Assembly (NCBI GenBank): GCA_013289795.1
Contig: JABCZH010000002.1
Span: forward strand, 418,924-482,923
Reading direction: 5' to 3'
DNA from: Acidobacteriota bacterium
Lineage (GTDB): Bacteria > Acidobacteriota > Terriglobia > Terriglobales > Acidobacteriaceae
DNA length: 64,000 bases
The notes below the pieces were generated by a model, which was not told where the DNA came from, made no database searches, and saw only the letters and a program-made list of their open reading frames with translations. This document shows, piece by piece, positions 51,661 through 61,045 of this stretch. The position numbers and the translations under genes are program-made. Position 1 is the first letter of the stretch. Every line of letters begins with the position of its first letter.

Positions 51661-52862
51661 TGGCCACCGCTACCATCACAAAACGAAAACAGCCAGACCG
51701 CTTCGGCCCCTACGGCGGTCGCTACGTTCCCGAGACCCTGATGGCCGCGCTCGATGAACTGGAGCGCGCATACGATAAGGCGAAGCGCGACCTCAAGTTC
51801 CGCCAGCGCCTCCAGGAGCTTCTGAAAACCTACGCCGGACGCCCCACACCGCTATTTCTCGCTCGCCGCCTCACCGAAAAACTTCGTGGCGCGAAGATCT
51901 ATCTCAAGCGCGAAGACCTTCTTCACACCGGCGCGCACAAGATCAACAACTGCCTCGGCCAAGCGCTCCTCGCCGAGCGCATGGGCAAACGCAGAATCAT
52001 CGCCGAAACCGGCGCTGGTCAACACGGCGTAGCCACGGCCACCGTCTGCGCGCTGTTCGGATTCGAATGTGTCGTCTACATGGGCACGGAAGACATGCGC
52101 CGCCAGGAGCTCAATGTGTTCCGTATGCGCCTGCTGGGAGCGGAGGTGCGGGGAGTCGATTCCGGCTCGCGCACCCTGAAAGACGCCATCAACGAAGCCA
52201 TGCGCGACTGGGTCACCAACGTCCGCACCACGCATTATCTTTTGGGTAGCGTTCTCGGCGCGCACCCATATCCCACCATGGTGCGCGACTTTCACCGCGT
52301 CATCGGCCGCGAAGCGCGAGCCCAGATTCTCCAAGCCGAAGCCAAGCTGCCGGCGGCAATCATCGCTTGCGTCGGCGGCGGATCCAATTCCATCGGGATC
52401 TTTTACGACTTCATCAAAGACAAGCGGGTGAAGCTGATCGGTGTAGAGGCTGGAGGGCGCGGTCACGCACTGGGCGAACACGCTGCCCGATTTCAGGGAG
52501 GATCGCCCGGCGTCTTGCAAGGAACGTTTTCATACTTGCTGCAAGATCAAAACGGCCAGGTCGCCACTACCCATTCCGTATCCGCCGGACTCGATTATCC
52601 CTCCATCGGCCCAGAGCACGCCGGGCTAAAGGATTCCGGCCGCGCCGAATACGTATCTGCGTCGGACGCCGAAGCCCTCGAAGCCTGCACCCTCCTGGCA
52701 CGCACCGAAGGCATTATTCCTGCGCTCGAGTCCGCCCACGCCGTGGCGGAAGCGATAAAGCGCGCCCCAAAGATGAAGAGGTCGGAGGTCGTGATCGTAA
52801 ACATTTCCGGGCGCGGTGACAAAGACATTGGGATTTTGAGGGAGAATCTGAACTTGGATTGA
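51660..52862 (+). CDS. trpB: Tryptophan synthase beta subunit
   Basis: 400 residues with the PLP lysine in [57 protein letters not shown] phosphate cup ([10 protein letters not shown]) and GRGDKD at the end. It makes tryptophan from indole and serine in the alpha2beta2 complex with TrpA (next gene, overlapping by 4). Confidence 0.98.
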   Translation: MATATITKRKQPDRFGPYGGRYVPETLMAALDELERAYDKAKRDLKFRQRLQELLKTYAGRPTPLFLARRLTEKLRGAKIYLKREDLLHTGAHKINNCLGQALLAERMGKRRIIAETGAGQHGVATATVCALFGFECVVYMGTEDMRRQELNVFRMRLLGAEVRGVDSGSRTLKDAINEAMRDWVTNVRTTHYLLGSVLGAHPYPTMVRDFHRVIGREARAQILQAEAKLPAAIIACVGGGSNSIGIFYDFIKDKRVKLIGVEAGGRGHALGEHAARFQGGSPGVLQGTFSYLLQDQNGQVATTHSVSAGLDYPSIGPEHAGLKDSGRAEYVSASDAEALEACTLLARTEGIIPALESAHAVAEAIKRAPKMKRSEVVIVNISGRGDKDIGILRENLNLD

Positions 52863-53638
52863 AGATTGAAGCCGCCGCCAAGATGCCCATCTCTTTTCAA
52901 ACCCACCCTGCTCTCATCGCTTACATCACCTGCGGCGATCCCGACCTCGCGACCAGCCGCGACATCGCTCTGGCAAGCATCGCCGCCGGCGCCAGCGTGA
53001 TCGAGCTGGGCGTACCCTTCAGCGATCCCCTGGCCGACGGGCCGGTCATCCAGCGCGCCAGCCAGCGCGCCCTTCGCCACGCCACTTCGCTGGGCCAAGT
53101 GATCGAGCTCGGTAAAGAAATTCGCCGACAATCACAGGCTGGACTTATCATCTTTTCCTACCTGAATCCGATTCTGCGCATGGGCATCGAGAACTTCGCT
53201 GGCGCGGTGCAAGATGCAGGCATTGACGGTGCGCTCGTTACCGACCTGCCGGTGGAAGAAGCTGAGGACTACCTCCTCCAAATGCGACGCCGTGAACTGG
53301 CCACGATTTTCCTGGCCGCTCCCACCAGCACCGACGCCCGACTGAAACGGATTGCCGATGTCTCCCGAGGATTTGTGTACGCCGTTTCCCGCACCGGTGT
53401 AACCGGCGCCCGTCAGGAGATGGCTCAAGACGCAAAGAAGCTGGTTCAACGCCTGCGCAAATACACCAGGCTGCCGGTGGCGGTCGGCTTCGGCATCTCG
53501 ACCGCAGCCCAGTTCGCCGCGGTGGGAAAGTTCGCTGACGCCGCGGTTGTCGGTAGCGCAATCGTGCAGATCATCGAGAGCAACCCCAGCAACGAAGCCA
53601 AGTCTGTGGCAGAATTTGTGAGACAGCTACTGGACTGA
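52859..53638 (+). CDS. trpA: Tryptophan synthase alpha subunit
   Basis: 259 residues from the TTG at 52859, which overlaps the trpB stop (TTGA); an ATG at 52883 is an alternative but leaves a very short first strand. Catalytic Glu and Asp are in [24 protein letters not shown] and [11 protein letters not shown] follow. It cleaves indole-3-glycerol phosphate and channels indole to TrpB. aroQ follows after 4 bases. Confidence 0.96.
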   Translation: MKIEAAAKMPISFQTHPALIAYITCGDPDLATSRDIALASIAAGASVIELGVPFSDPLADGPVIQRASQRALRHATSLGQVIELGKEIRRQSQAGLIIFSYLNPILRMGIENFAGAVQDAGIDGALVTDLPVEEAEDYLLQMRRRELATIFLAAPTSTDARLKRIADVSRGFVYAVSRTGVTGARQEMAQDAKKLVQRLRKYTRLPVAVGFGISTAAQFAAVGKFADAAVVGSAIVQIIESNPSNEAKSVAEFVRQLLD

Positions 53639-53642
53639 GCCT

Positions 53643-53921
53643 ATGGACATCTCCGAACTGCGCAAACAAATCGATGATCTGGACCGTAGGCTGGTGGAGC
53701 TCTTGAGCCAGCGGGCGCAGGCTGCACACGAGATCGGCAGGCTCAAACGCGGCGCCGGTATGCCCATCTACGAACCGGATCGCGAACAAACCGTGTTTGA
53801 GAACGTGCGCCGCGCCAATCGTGGCCCGCTGCGCGATCATGAACTGTTCAGCATTTACCAGCGCATTATGGACATCATGCGCCAAATTCAACAGGAAGAA
53901 ATTGGCGGCAAGATTGGCTAA
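53643..53921 (+). CDS. aroQ: Chorismate mutase type II (AroQ)
   Basis: A 92-residue all-helical chorismate mutase: LRKQIDDLDRRLVELLSQRAQAAHEIGRLKR with the active-site Arg and Lys, and EPDREQTVFENVRR. It converts chorismate to prephenate for Phe and Tyr. Its stop overlaps the tyrA start (TAATG), so the two probably work together, supplying prephenate to TyrA. Confidence 0.93.
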   Translation: MDISELRKQIDDLDRRLVELLSQRAQAAHEIGRLKRGAGMPIYEPDREQTVFENVRRANRGPLRDHELFSIYQRIMDIMRQIQQEEIGGKIG

Positions 53922-54781
53922 TGCCCATCCGTCAATTCACCATCGTCGGCGTCGGCCTGATCGGCGGCTCATTTTCTCTGGCGCTCCGCAAACAGGGTTT
54001 CACCGGCCGCATCGTCGGCTGTGATCGTCCCGCGGTGCTCGACCGCGCGCTCGTTCGCGGCGCAATCGACGAAGGCTTTGCGCATCCCTTTGAGGCGACT
54101 CGCGGCAGCCAGGTGATTGTGCTGGCAACGCCGGTGTTAGGAATCATCGACCTCATTCATCGCCTCGGTCCGGCGCTTCCCCAGAAGACTCTGCTGACGG
54201 ATGTAGGCAGTACCAAGGGCGAAGTGTTGAACCAGGCCAAAGCCGTGTTCGGCAAGAACGCCGGCACCCGTTTTCTCGCCGGACATCCCATGGCAGGAAA
54301 GGAACAGTCCGGCATCGAGTTTGCCGATGCCGACCTGTTCCAGCAAGCCGCCTGGTTTGTGACTCCGGTCCGCGGACAGAAACTCTACGAAGGCCTGAGC
54401 GGAGAATTCCTCGATTGGGTGGACAGAATCGGCGCCCGCATCGCCAGCCTCGACGCCGCCGAGCATGACCGGCTCTGCGCCTGGATCAGCCATCTGCCGC
54501 AGATGATCTCCACCGCGCTGGCGGCAACTCTAGTCGATGAATACGGCCAGGAGGCTCCTCTGCTCGAAGCCGGCGGTCGCGCTCTGCGAGAGATGACTCG
54601 CACTGCCAGCAGTCCATACTCGATGTGGCGCGACATCGCGCTCACCAACAAGAAGCATCTGCAAGATGCCATCTCCAAACTGGAACAGCGTCTGGCTCAC
54701 ATCCGCGAAAATCTTGATAGCCGGGAACTGGCGATGGAGTTCGAGCGCGCCCGCGAGTTGCGAAAAGCTCCGAAGAACTGA
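53921..54781 (+). CDS. tyrA: Prephenate (or arogenate) dehydrogenase
   Basis: 286 residues with the NAD motif VGVGLIGGSFSLALRK, LTDVGSTKGEVL, and FLAGHPMAGKEQSGIEFADADLF, the prephenate-binding signature with catalytic His. It oxidatively decarboxylates prephenate to 4-hydroxyphenylpyruvate on the way to tyrosine. The stop is at the first word of a repeat. Confidence 0.95.
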   Translation: MPIRQFTIVGVGLIGGSFSLALRKQGFTGRIVGCDRPAVLDRALVRGAIDEGFAHPFEATRGSQVIVLATPVLGIIDLIHRLGPALPQKTLLTDVGSTKGEVLNQAKAVFGKNAGTRFLAGHPMAGKEQSGIEFADADLFQQAAWFVTPVRGQKLYEGLSGEFLDWVDRIGARIASLDAAEHDRLCAWISHLPQMISTALAATLVDEYGQEAPLLEAGGRALREMTRTASSPYSMWRDIALTNKKHLQDAISKLEQRLAHIRENLDSRELAMEFERARELRKAPKN

Positions 54782-54816
54782 TCTGAGAACTGGGAACTGG
54801 GAACTGAGAACTGGGT
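54779..54816. repeat. 'GAACTGGGAACTG' word-repeat after tyrA
   Basis: Four variants of GAACTGGG / GAACTGAG run in tandem from the tyrA stop (54779-54781) to about 54816. No opposite arm is seen. The rest of the gap to 54898 holds TAGAAT at 54885, a possible -10 for scoA. Confidence 0.55.
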
Positions 54817-54898
54817 TCAATCAATCTGACCTCATCGTGCCCCATGCCAGGGACGCATCGTGTCCTCCATGTAAGCTTTTCATTTAGAATCTTTCTTT

Positions 54899-55603
54899 GT
54901 GCACAAAGTCGTTCCCAATGCCGATGAAGCCATCCGCGACGTATTCGACGGCGCTGTCATCATGGTCGGCGGTTTCGGTCTGTGCGGCATCCCCGAGAAT
55001 TTAATTCGCGCCCTGGTGCGCAAGGGAGTAAAGAACCTCACTACCATCAGCAACAATGTCGGCGTCGACGGCCTCGGCATGGGGCTCCTGCTCTCGGCAG
55101 GACAGATTCGCAAACACATCGGGACCTACGTGGGCGAGAACAAACTGCTGGAACAGATGGTCTTGCAGGGCAAGATCGAGTTAGATCTCGTGCCTCAAGG
55201 CACGTTTTCCGAGCGCATCCGCGCCGGCGGCGCCGGCATCCCCGCATTCTTCACTCCTACAGGCGTGGGGACGATCGTGGCCGAAAAGAAAGAAACCCGC
55301 GAATTCGACGGCCGCACCTACGTGATGGAGCATGCGCTGAAAGCCGATTTCGCCTTGGTGAAAGCCTGGAAGGGCGACAAGTGGGGCAACCTGGCTTACC
55401 GCAAGACCGCCCGCAACTTCAATCCCATGATGGCAACCGCGGCCAAGGTTACCATCGCAGAAGTCGAGCATCTGGTGGAACCCGGCGAACTCGAGCCGGA
55501 CCTTGTGCACACTCCCAGCGTCTACGTAAAACGGATCTTCAAGGGAGAATTGTTCGAAAAGAGAATTGAGAAGAGAACCGTGAGACCCGTCGTTGGTCGT
55601 TAG
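54899..55603 (+). CDS. scoA: 3-oxoacid CoA-transferase subunit A
   Basis: 234 residues with GAVIMVGGFGLCGIPENLI, TISNNVGVDGLGMG, GENKLLEQMVLQGKIELDL, and PQGTFSERIRAGGAGIPAFFTPTGVGT, the alpha-subunit pattern. Together with the next gene it moves CoA between succinyl-CoA and acetoacetate (or a similar pair). The GTG at 54899 has no ribosome-binding site; TAGAAT nine bases before suggests a nearly leaderless mRNA. The last four residues (VVGR) and the stop come from a repeat. Confidence 0.93.
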   Translation: MHKVVPNADEAIRDVFDGAVIMVGGFGLCGIPENLIRALVRKGVKNLTTISNNVGVDGLGMGLLLSAGQIRKHIGTYVGENKLLEQMVLQGKIELDLVPQGTFSERIRAGGAGIPAFFTPTGVGTIVAEKKETREFDGRTYVMEHALKADFALVKAWKGDKWGNLAYRKTARNFNPMMATAAKVTIAEVEHLVEPGELEPDLVHTPSVYVKRIFKGELFEKRIEKRTVRPVVGR

Positions 55604-55717
55604 TCGTTAGTCGTTAGTCGTCGGTCGTTGGCCTTTCTCTCTGAGAACAGGGCCGCGACTGTGGACCGACGTTAAACCAAAGACCGACGACCGAGGACCA
55701 ACGACCAATGACCGTTA
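55588..55717. repeat. 'GTCGTTGGTCG' inverted-repeat element between scoA and scoB
   Basis: The left arm (55588-55635) is made of GTCGTTGGTCG and GTCGTTAGTCG words; the right arm (about 55664-55717) of ACCGACGACC and ACCAACGACC. The scoA stop TAG (55601-55603) is in the left arm, and the scoB start ATG (55708) is in the right arm. Same family as the element inside rsmH. Confidence 0.75.
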
Positions 55718-56388
55718 CTAAGCCCGGCAAAGACATCGACAAGCGCGAGCGCATCGTCAAGCGCATAGCCCGCGAACTGTGCGATGGATTCTACGTGAAC
55801 CTCGGCATCGGAATGCCCACTCTAGTGGCGAATCACGTGCCGCCGGGCATGGACGTCATCCTGCAAAGCGAAAACGGCATGCTCGGCATAGGCCCCTATC
55901 CGGTCGAAGGCGAGGAAGATGCCGACCTCATCAACGCCGGCAAAGAAACCGTGAGCGAACTCCCCGGCACCGCTTATTTTTCCAGTGCCGACTCCTTCGC
56001 CATGATTCGTGGCGGCCACATCGACCTCAGCGTTCTAGGTGCCATGGAGGTCGATGAAAAAGGCAATCTTGCCAATTGGATGATCCCTGGAAAGATGGTG
56101 AAAGGCATGGGCGGGGCCATGGACTTAGTCGCTGGGGCGCGCCGTGTGATCATCGCCATGGAACACACCACCCGCGAAGGTGAACCCAAGATTCTGAAGA
56201 AATGCACGCTGCCGCTGACGGGCGTCGGCGTGGTGAACACCATCGTCACCGACATGGCCGTCATCCAGGTGACGCCGAAAGGTCTGCTGCTCGAAGAAAC
56301 CGCGCCCGGCCTAACCGCAGAAGATGTTCAGAAAGCAACTGAAGCCCCGCTGATTGTGAGTCCTGCCCTCAAAGTGATGGAAGGCTGA
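55708..56388 (+). CDS. scoB: 3-oxoacid CoA-transferase subunit B
   Basis: 226 residues with [18 protein letters not shown], catalytic Glu in [36 protein letters not shown] and [17 protein letters not shown]. The Glu forms the gamma-glutamyl-CoA intermediate of class I CoA-transferases. ATG 55708 is inside a repeat and no Shine-Dalgarno is seen, so its translation may depend on reading from scoA. Confidence 0.94.
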   Translation: MTVTKPGKDIDKRERIVKRIARELCDGFYVNLGIGMPTLVANHVPPGMDVILQSENGMLGIGPYPVEGEEDADLINAGKETVSELPGTAYFSSADSFAMIRGGHIDLSVLGAMEVDEKGNLANWMIPGKMVKGMGGAMDLVAGARRVIIAMEHTTREGEPKILKKCTLPLTGVGVVNTIVTDMAVIQVTPKGLLLEETAPGLTAEDVQKATEAPLIVSPALKVMEG

Positions 56389-56402
56389 TCATAACCGGAT
56401 TT

Positions 56403-56435
56403 TACCTCCGTGATCCTCTGTGTCCTCTGTGGTTC
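56403..56435. repeat. Half copy of the 'CTCTGTGTCCTCTGTGG' family
   Basis: Read on the plus strand, TGATCCTCTGTGTCCTCTGT and GGTT match the right arm of the element at 12776-12792. No left arm is seen. It sits in the convergent gap between scoB and the M28 peptidase. Confidence 0.5.
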
Positions 56436-56450
56436 AAGCTTTTCTGGCAG

Positions 56451-58148
56451 CTACTCAATCCCGCCAGCGCTCTTCATCCGCGCCGCCTCGAACTCGTCGC
56501 CCTTCAGCCAGCCCACTTCCTTTAACTGTGTCGCCGCCATCCAGCCCAGCGCGAATCCGAACCGCGCCATCACCGCATCGCCGATGAAGTCCATGTCAGG
56601 ACTGTATTCGTCGCTCGGCTGGTGGTAGTGTTTCGCGGTATATTCGTCAGCTTGTGCCTGGCCCCAGGCCGCATCGTGGCCTTTGTACTTCACACCCTCG
56701 TTGATGGAGAAGGCCGGAATTCCCACCCGCGCCAGACTGAAATGGTCGGAACGATAGTAGTGTCCAGCCTCGGGGCGCGAATCGGGGCGGATCGCCAGTC
56801 GGAAAGTTTTCGCCATCACCGTGATCACGGGATAGAACGTCGTCCGCTCCGCGCCTGAAACTTCCACTTCCTCCGGCGAACCCAACGGTGGCACGTCATC
56901 GTAGTTCATATCCAGACTGATCTTGCTTGCAGGAATCGGTGGATGTTTGCCCAGATATTCCGATCCAAGCAACCCTTGCTCCTCTGCGGTTACAGAAGCA
57001 AAGAGAATCGTCCGGGCCGGCCGCGTCAGTGCCTCCGCATATGCCCGCGCGACTTCCAGCAGAATCCCGCAGCCCGTAGCATTGTCCTTCGCCCCGTTGT
57101 AAATGTTGTCGCCCGGCATATCAGGGCGAATGCCCAGATGATCGTAATGCGCCGTGTACATCACCGCTTCCGTCTTCAGCTTGCGATCAGACCCCGGCAG
57201 CATGGCGAGCACATTGTTCGATTCAAACGGACGCACCCTGCTCACCATATGTGCTTTCAACTTCACCGATAGCGCCACCGGATGAAAGTCTGGCGAGCGC
57301 GCATCAACCAGCATTTGTGCCAGATCCATGCCCGCGATCTCGGCCAGGGTCTTAGCCGCATCAAAGTGAATCCATGAAGCCGCCTTCAACACCGGTCCGC
57401 CTTCCAGTTTCAAAAACGACTTCTCCCCGGAATTCGAGTTGCGCACCACTTCCCAGGGATAGCTGGCCATTTCGGTTTGGTGAATGAGAATTGCGCCCAC
57501 CGCCCCTTTACGAGCTGCTTCCTCATACTTATACGTCCAGCGGCCATAGTAGGTCAGCGCTTTGCCCTTGAAGAATTTCACGTCGTCTGAGGGTGGCTCG
57601 TTCACCAGCATCAGCAGCACCTTGCCGCGCACATCCACGCCTTTGTAGTCGTCCCACTTGTATTCCGGCGCTTCGATTCCATAACCCACATAAACGATTT
57701 GCGCATCGACCTCCGACTGCGGCTGCTGAGTCTGGTCATAAGCCACGTACTGATCGAGCGCCTTCAGGTTGATCGCAGCATGTTTGGCTGAAACCAGGGA
57801 AAAAGTGGTTTGCGGATCCGGGGTGACGCCCACCATCGGCACTTTCTGCATGAAAGTACCGTTGTCACCGGCTGGCTTGAGCCCCTCGAGTGCAAATTGG
57901 GTGGCAATATATTCCGCGGCAATATCGCCACCGCGCGCTCCCGTGCCGCGGCCTTCTAGCAGGTCATGCGACAGGTAGCGCACGTGCGCGCGAATGCGTT
58001 CGGGATTGATCCGCTGCATCGCAGCAATCGCTGTGCCTGGCAATCGTGTTGACACAGCCGATGGACTCGATGATTTTTGGGCCGCCTGTGCAGCGGAGAA
58101 ACCGGCAATTACGAACAGTACAAGAAGCACGAAAACGCCCTTGCGCAT
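56451..58148 (-). CDS. Exported M28-family aminopeptidase with PA domain
   Basis: 565 residues with a signal peptide (to AQAAQ). The protease-associated domain (about residues 130-290) is inserted before the M28 catalytic domain. Zinc ligands follow the M28 order: His in YTAHYDHLG, Asp in GAKDNATG, Glu pair in TAEEQGLLGSEYL, Asp in LDMNYDDV and His in YRSDHFSLA. It removes N-terminal amino acids from peptides in the periplasm or outside. It is monocistronic. Confidence 0.93.
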   Translation of the reverse strand: MRKGVFVLLVLFVIAGFSAAQAAQKSSSPSAVSTRLPGTAIAAMQRINPERIRAHVRYLSHDLLEGRGTGARGGDIAAEYIATQFALEGLKPAGDNGTFMQKVPMVGVTPDPQTTFSLVSAKHAAINLKALDQYVAYDQTQQPQSEVDAQIVYVGYGIEAPEYKWDDYKGVDVRGKVLLMLVNEPPSDDVKFFKGKALTYYGRWTYKYEEAARKGAVGAILIHQTEMASYPWEVVRNSNSGEKSFLKLEGGPVLKAASWIHFDAAKTLAEIAGMDLAQMLVDARSPDFHPVALSVKLKAHMVSRVRPFESNNVLAMLPGSDRKLKTEAVMYTAHYDHLGIRPDMPGDNIYNGAKDNATGCGILLEVARAYAEALTRPARTILFASVTAEEQGLLGSEYLGKHPPIPASKISLDMNYDDVPPLGSPEEVEVSGAERTTFYPVITVMAKTFRLAIRPDSRPEAGHYYRSDHFSLARVGIPAFSINEGVKYKGHDAAWGQAQADEYTAKHYHQPSDEYSPDMDFIGDAVMARFGFALGWMAATQLKEVGWLKGDEFEAARMKSAGGIE

Positions 58149-58263
58149 CCGCGAAAGCTCCTAAGGTCAAATTGGTGGATGACGATGAACTCGAACTAGT
58201 CTACGGGAACTCGCCCAACCTTGTGTCGTTTTGACCCGCGACCGCGGGTCAGTTCTTGGACCC

Positions 58264-58800
58264 TCAACCAGCCCGGAACTCGGGCACATTCTCACCCGGA
58301 TGGAATATGCTCGCTGGCTTTTTCCCTGAGGTAGCACCCGCCTTCTGGTTGATCTCGTCGATCTCGTTGCGATTCCAGCCCACGCTCGAAATCTCGATCC
58401 GTCCGTCAGGCGCGATCCAGAACAGCGAAGGGACATTCGTCAAGCCATAAGCATTCGAAGCCGGATAGGTGTTGGTGTCATCCAGCAGCACCGGAAACGT
58501 GATTCCATATTCCTTGATGAACGACGCCGTCGCCTTTCTCTCGTTCTGCGAAATGCCAACCATGGCCACGTTCCGGTGGCCGTAAGCTTCATAAATGCGC
58601 TCCAGGTACGGAAACGCAAACTGGCACACCGGGCAGGAAATCTTGAAGAACGCCGCCAGCACCGGCCCGCGAGCCAGCGCCTCCTTCAACGAGAATTGCT
58701 TACCATCCATGGTGGGCAGGGTGAAATCCGGCGCCCGCGTTCCCACGGTTAATGCAGCCATACGCTTTCCTCCGAAAATGCTCCCAAACCAGTTCTTCAT
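58264..58800 (-). CDS. TlpA/AhpC-type redoxin
   Basis: ATG 58800 gives 178 residues. It begins MKNWFGSIFGGKRMAAL, then APDFTLPTMDGKQFSLKEAL and the CxxC active site in KISCPVCQF, with cis-Pro in TNVPSLFWI. It has the AhpC/TSA/redoxin fold with a thioredoxin-like CxxC; no clear signal peptide. It lies 25 bases after mutY and is probably cotranscribed. Confidence 0.88.
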   Translation of the reverse strand: MKNWFGSIFGGKRMAALTVGTRAPDFTLPTMDGKQFSLKEALARGPVLAAFFKISCPVCQFAFPYLERIYEAYGHRNVAMVGISQNERKATASFIKEYGITFPVLLDDTNTYPASNAYGLTNVPSLFWIAPDGRIEISSVGWNRNEIDEINQKAGATSGKKPASIFHPGENVPEFRAG

Positions 58801-58825
58801 TTTGCAGCCATGAGAACCACTTATG

Positions 58826-59809
58826 TTAGATGACTTTAGTGGCACGCAGGATTTTCCGCGCGAGCCCCGTCAATGGTAACGTCGAGAGCCGGGATTTCGC
58901 TATCCAACGGCCCGTAGTCTCCTCAGCCGCCGCTCCTTCCAACACTCCCACCTGGTAATCAGTTACCGTGATGGAATGGCGCAGGCTCAAGCTCGGCTGG
59001 GCCTGGCCCCTTGCGCCCGAAATCTCGGGCAACTCCCACATCCCCGGCATTAAAGATGCCGTTGCCGGACGCTTCACCAGAAATATCGACCCGTTGCGGC
59101 GATCCAGCGCATAGTTGATTTCCCGCTTCGTCTGACGAATCCCGGGTGCGCGAGCCGACAACTCCCCCCGCGTAGCGCACATCCGCGAAACTGGACACTC
59201 CGCACATTTCGGCTGCCGTGGCAGGCACACAGTCGCGCCCAACTCCATCATCGCCTGATTAAAGTCGCCCGGCCGGCCGGGGTCTAGCACCTCTTGCGCA
59301 GCCCGCCACAACCATTCCCCCCCGATTCGCTTTCCCAGCAGCCGCTGCAAAACCCGCTCCACGTTCCCGTCCACCACCGCAACTGGCTCGTCAAACGCGA
59401 TGCTGGCAATCGCCGCTGCCGTATAGCGGCCGATTCCAGGAAGTTCGCGCAACTGCGCAGCTGTCGCCGGGAACCTGCCCGAGTCCTTGACCACCCTCTT
59501 CGCCGCCGCATGTAGCATGCGCGCCCGTCGGTAGTAGCCGAGCCCGCTCCAAGCCGCCAGCACCGAAGCTTCCCGCGCTCTGGCCAGTTTTTCTATGTTC
59601 GGGAACCGCCGCAGAAATCTCTTGTAGTGGTCCAACACCGCGGCCACACGAGTCTGCTGCAGCATGACTTCTGACACCCATACTCGATAAGGATCACGGT
59701 CCCGCCGCCACGGCAGATCACGCTTATGCTTATCAAACCACCCGAGCAATCGTCCCCGAAAACGGCTTCCATCGAAAGTCATCAGCAAGCTGCTCTTCTC
59801 GCGCCTCAT
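58826..59809 (-). CDS. mutY: A/G-specific adenine DNA glycosylase MutY
   Basis: From ATG 59809 (GGAAGG upstream) the product has 327 residues. Catalytic Glu is in WVSEVMLQQTRV, HhH in LPGIGRYTAAAI, catalytic Asp in VVDGNVERVLQRL; the FeS cluster CLPRQPKCAECPVSRMC has C-x6-C-x2-C-x5-C. The C-terminal NUDIX-like domain (IFLVKRPATASLMPGMWELPE) recognises 8-oxoG. It removes A opposite 8-oxoG. The redoxin gene follows. An ATG at 59782 is possible. Confidence 0.94.
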   Translation of the reverse strand: MRREKSSLLMTFDGSRFRGRLLGWFDKHKRDLPWRRDRDPYRVWVSEVMLQQTRVAAVLDHYKRFLRRFPNIEKLARAREASVLAAWSGLGYYRRARMLHAAAKRVVKDSGRFPATAAQLRELPGIGRYTAAAIASIAFDEPVAVVDGNVERVLQRLLGKRIGGEWLWRAAQEVLDPGRPGDFNQAMMELGATVCLPRQPKCAECPVSRMCATRGELSARAPGIRQTKREINYALDRRNGSIFLVKRPATASLMPGMWELPEISGARGQAQPSLSLRHSITVTDYQVGVLEGAAAEETTGRWIAKSRLSTLPLTGLARKILRATKVI

Positions 59810-59971
59810 AACCTTCCGGCATTGTACTGTGAGAGCAGCCCGCCCCAGTCTGCCCGCTACAGTGTATGCGGGGATGCTCCCCATTGACCCTCGCTCGCGA
59901 GCGCGAAATAATAGCCCAGCCTGGTGTCCGCAAACCACGAGTGGCTGTTTTCGCCCTCACGAGGAATCGCC

Positions 59972-60196
59972 ATGAACGACTTCAACCGCAAGGTGGAAGA
60001 GGCCTCATCACGCCTCAATCAATCCATCAACGACGTTGCAACCACCCTGGAGAAAGAAACTGCGGAACTGGTCGATTATCTGAACGCGGAAGTGGTCCCG
60101 GCCGTCCGCCAGCACTCCACCAAGGCCCTCCGCATCGCGGCCGAAAAGCTGGCCCGGTTGGCCGATTACATGGAGACTCATCCGGAGAAAAAGTGA
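59972..60196 (+). CDS. Small helical hypothetical protein upstream of rlpA
   Basis: ATG 59972 with GAGGAA upstream gives 74 residues: NDFNRKVEEASSRLNQS, INDVATTLEKETAELVDYL, a helical amphipathic protein with no membrane segment. It overlaps the rlpA start by 4 bases (GTGA), so it belongs to that operon. Resembles small phasin-like or stress-associated proteins, but I do not recognise a family. Confidence 0.7.
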   Translation: MNDFNRKVEEASSRLNQSINDVATTLEKETAELVDYLNAEVVPAVRQHSTKALRIAAEKLARLADYMETHPEKK

Positions 60197-60972
60197 GCCG
60201 TCCGCTCGCGCTATCCTGCGTCTGCGCCCTTATCTGTGTCTCGTCTTCCCTGTTGACCGCTTGCGGCGGCCCCAAACATGCCAGGATCGACGTGCCTCCT
60301 CCACCCGCCATCGCCAGCAATGAACCGGCGAACGAGTCGCCGGAGGATTCTGACTCCCAACCGGCCTCGACGCCAGCCGCCCGCGATGAGGAACTCCATG
60401 AAGCATCGCCCAGCCACGGGAAGTCTCTCTTCGTCGAGACCGGCCTGGCCAGTTGGTATGGCGCCCCTTATAACCGCCGCCGCAGTTCTAACGGCGCAGT
60501 CTACGATATGCATGCCATGACCGCAGCCCACCGGACCCTTCCGCTGGGCTCGACCGTGCGCGTAACCAACCTGAAGACCGGACGTTCAGCAGTAGTCGAG
60601 ATTACCGATCGCGGACCCTTCGTGTCCGGCCGCATTCTCGACCTTTCACAAGCCGCCGCGAAGAAAGTGGACGTTTGGGGAGCCGGCGTCGCCATGGTTC
60701 GCCTCGAAGTTTTGCGCACTCCAGTCCCTCTCAACCACGGTGGACGCTGGGCCGTGCAGATCGGCGCCTTCGAGAAAGAACACAATGCGGATAAACTGAG
60801 AGACCACTTATCTCATCGCTATCAAACCGCCAAAGTTCAGTGCTTTGGCAGTCCAGTCGGAGATTGGTGGGTGCGTGTACGAGTGCAGGACGACGACCGC
60901 AAGCGTGCCGAGGAAGTCGCTCACAGTACCCACACTTCGGAAGGCGACATCTTCCTGGTTCGCCTAGATTAG
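60193..60972 (+). CDS. rlpA: RlpA-like septal-ring lipoprotein
   Basis: GTG 60193 gives 259 residues starting with a lipoprotein signal (LLTAC lipobox, acylated Cys by Lgt). A linker leads to the double-psi beta-barrel (GLASWYGAPYNRRRSSNGAVYDMHAMTAAHR, VEITDRGPFV) and a C-terminal SPOR domain (WAVQIGAFEKEHNADKLRDH). RlpA is a lytic transglycosylase acting on naked glycan at the septum, though activity varies. The start overlaps the small gene before it. Confidence 0.9.
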   Translation: MSRPLALSCVCALICVSSSLLTACGGPKHARIDVPPPPAIASNEPANESPEDSDSQPASTPAARDEELHEASPSHGKSLFVETGLASWYGAPYNRRRSSNGAVYDMHAMTAAHRTLPLGSTVRVTNLKTGRSAVVEITDRGPFVSGRILDLSQAAAKKVDVWGAGVAMVRLEVLRTPVPLNHGGRWAVQIGAFEKEHNADKLRDHLSHRYQTAKVQCFGSPVGDWWVRVRVQDDDRKRAEEVAHSTHTSEGDIFLVRLD

Positions 60973-61045
60973 GTTTCACCTAGATAAGGTCGACAAGATT
61001 AGTTCGATTGGATTAGTTCGACTGGGTTAACCAGAGTCGTTGCTC

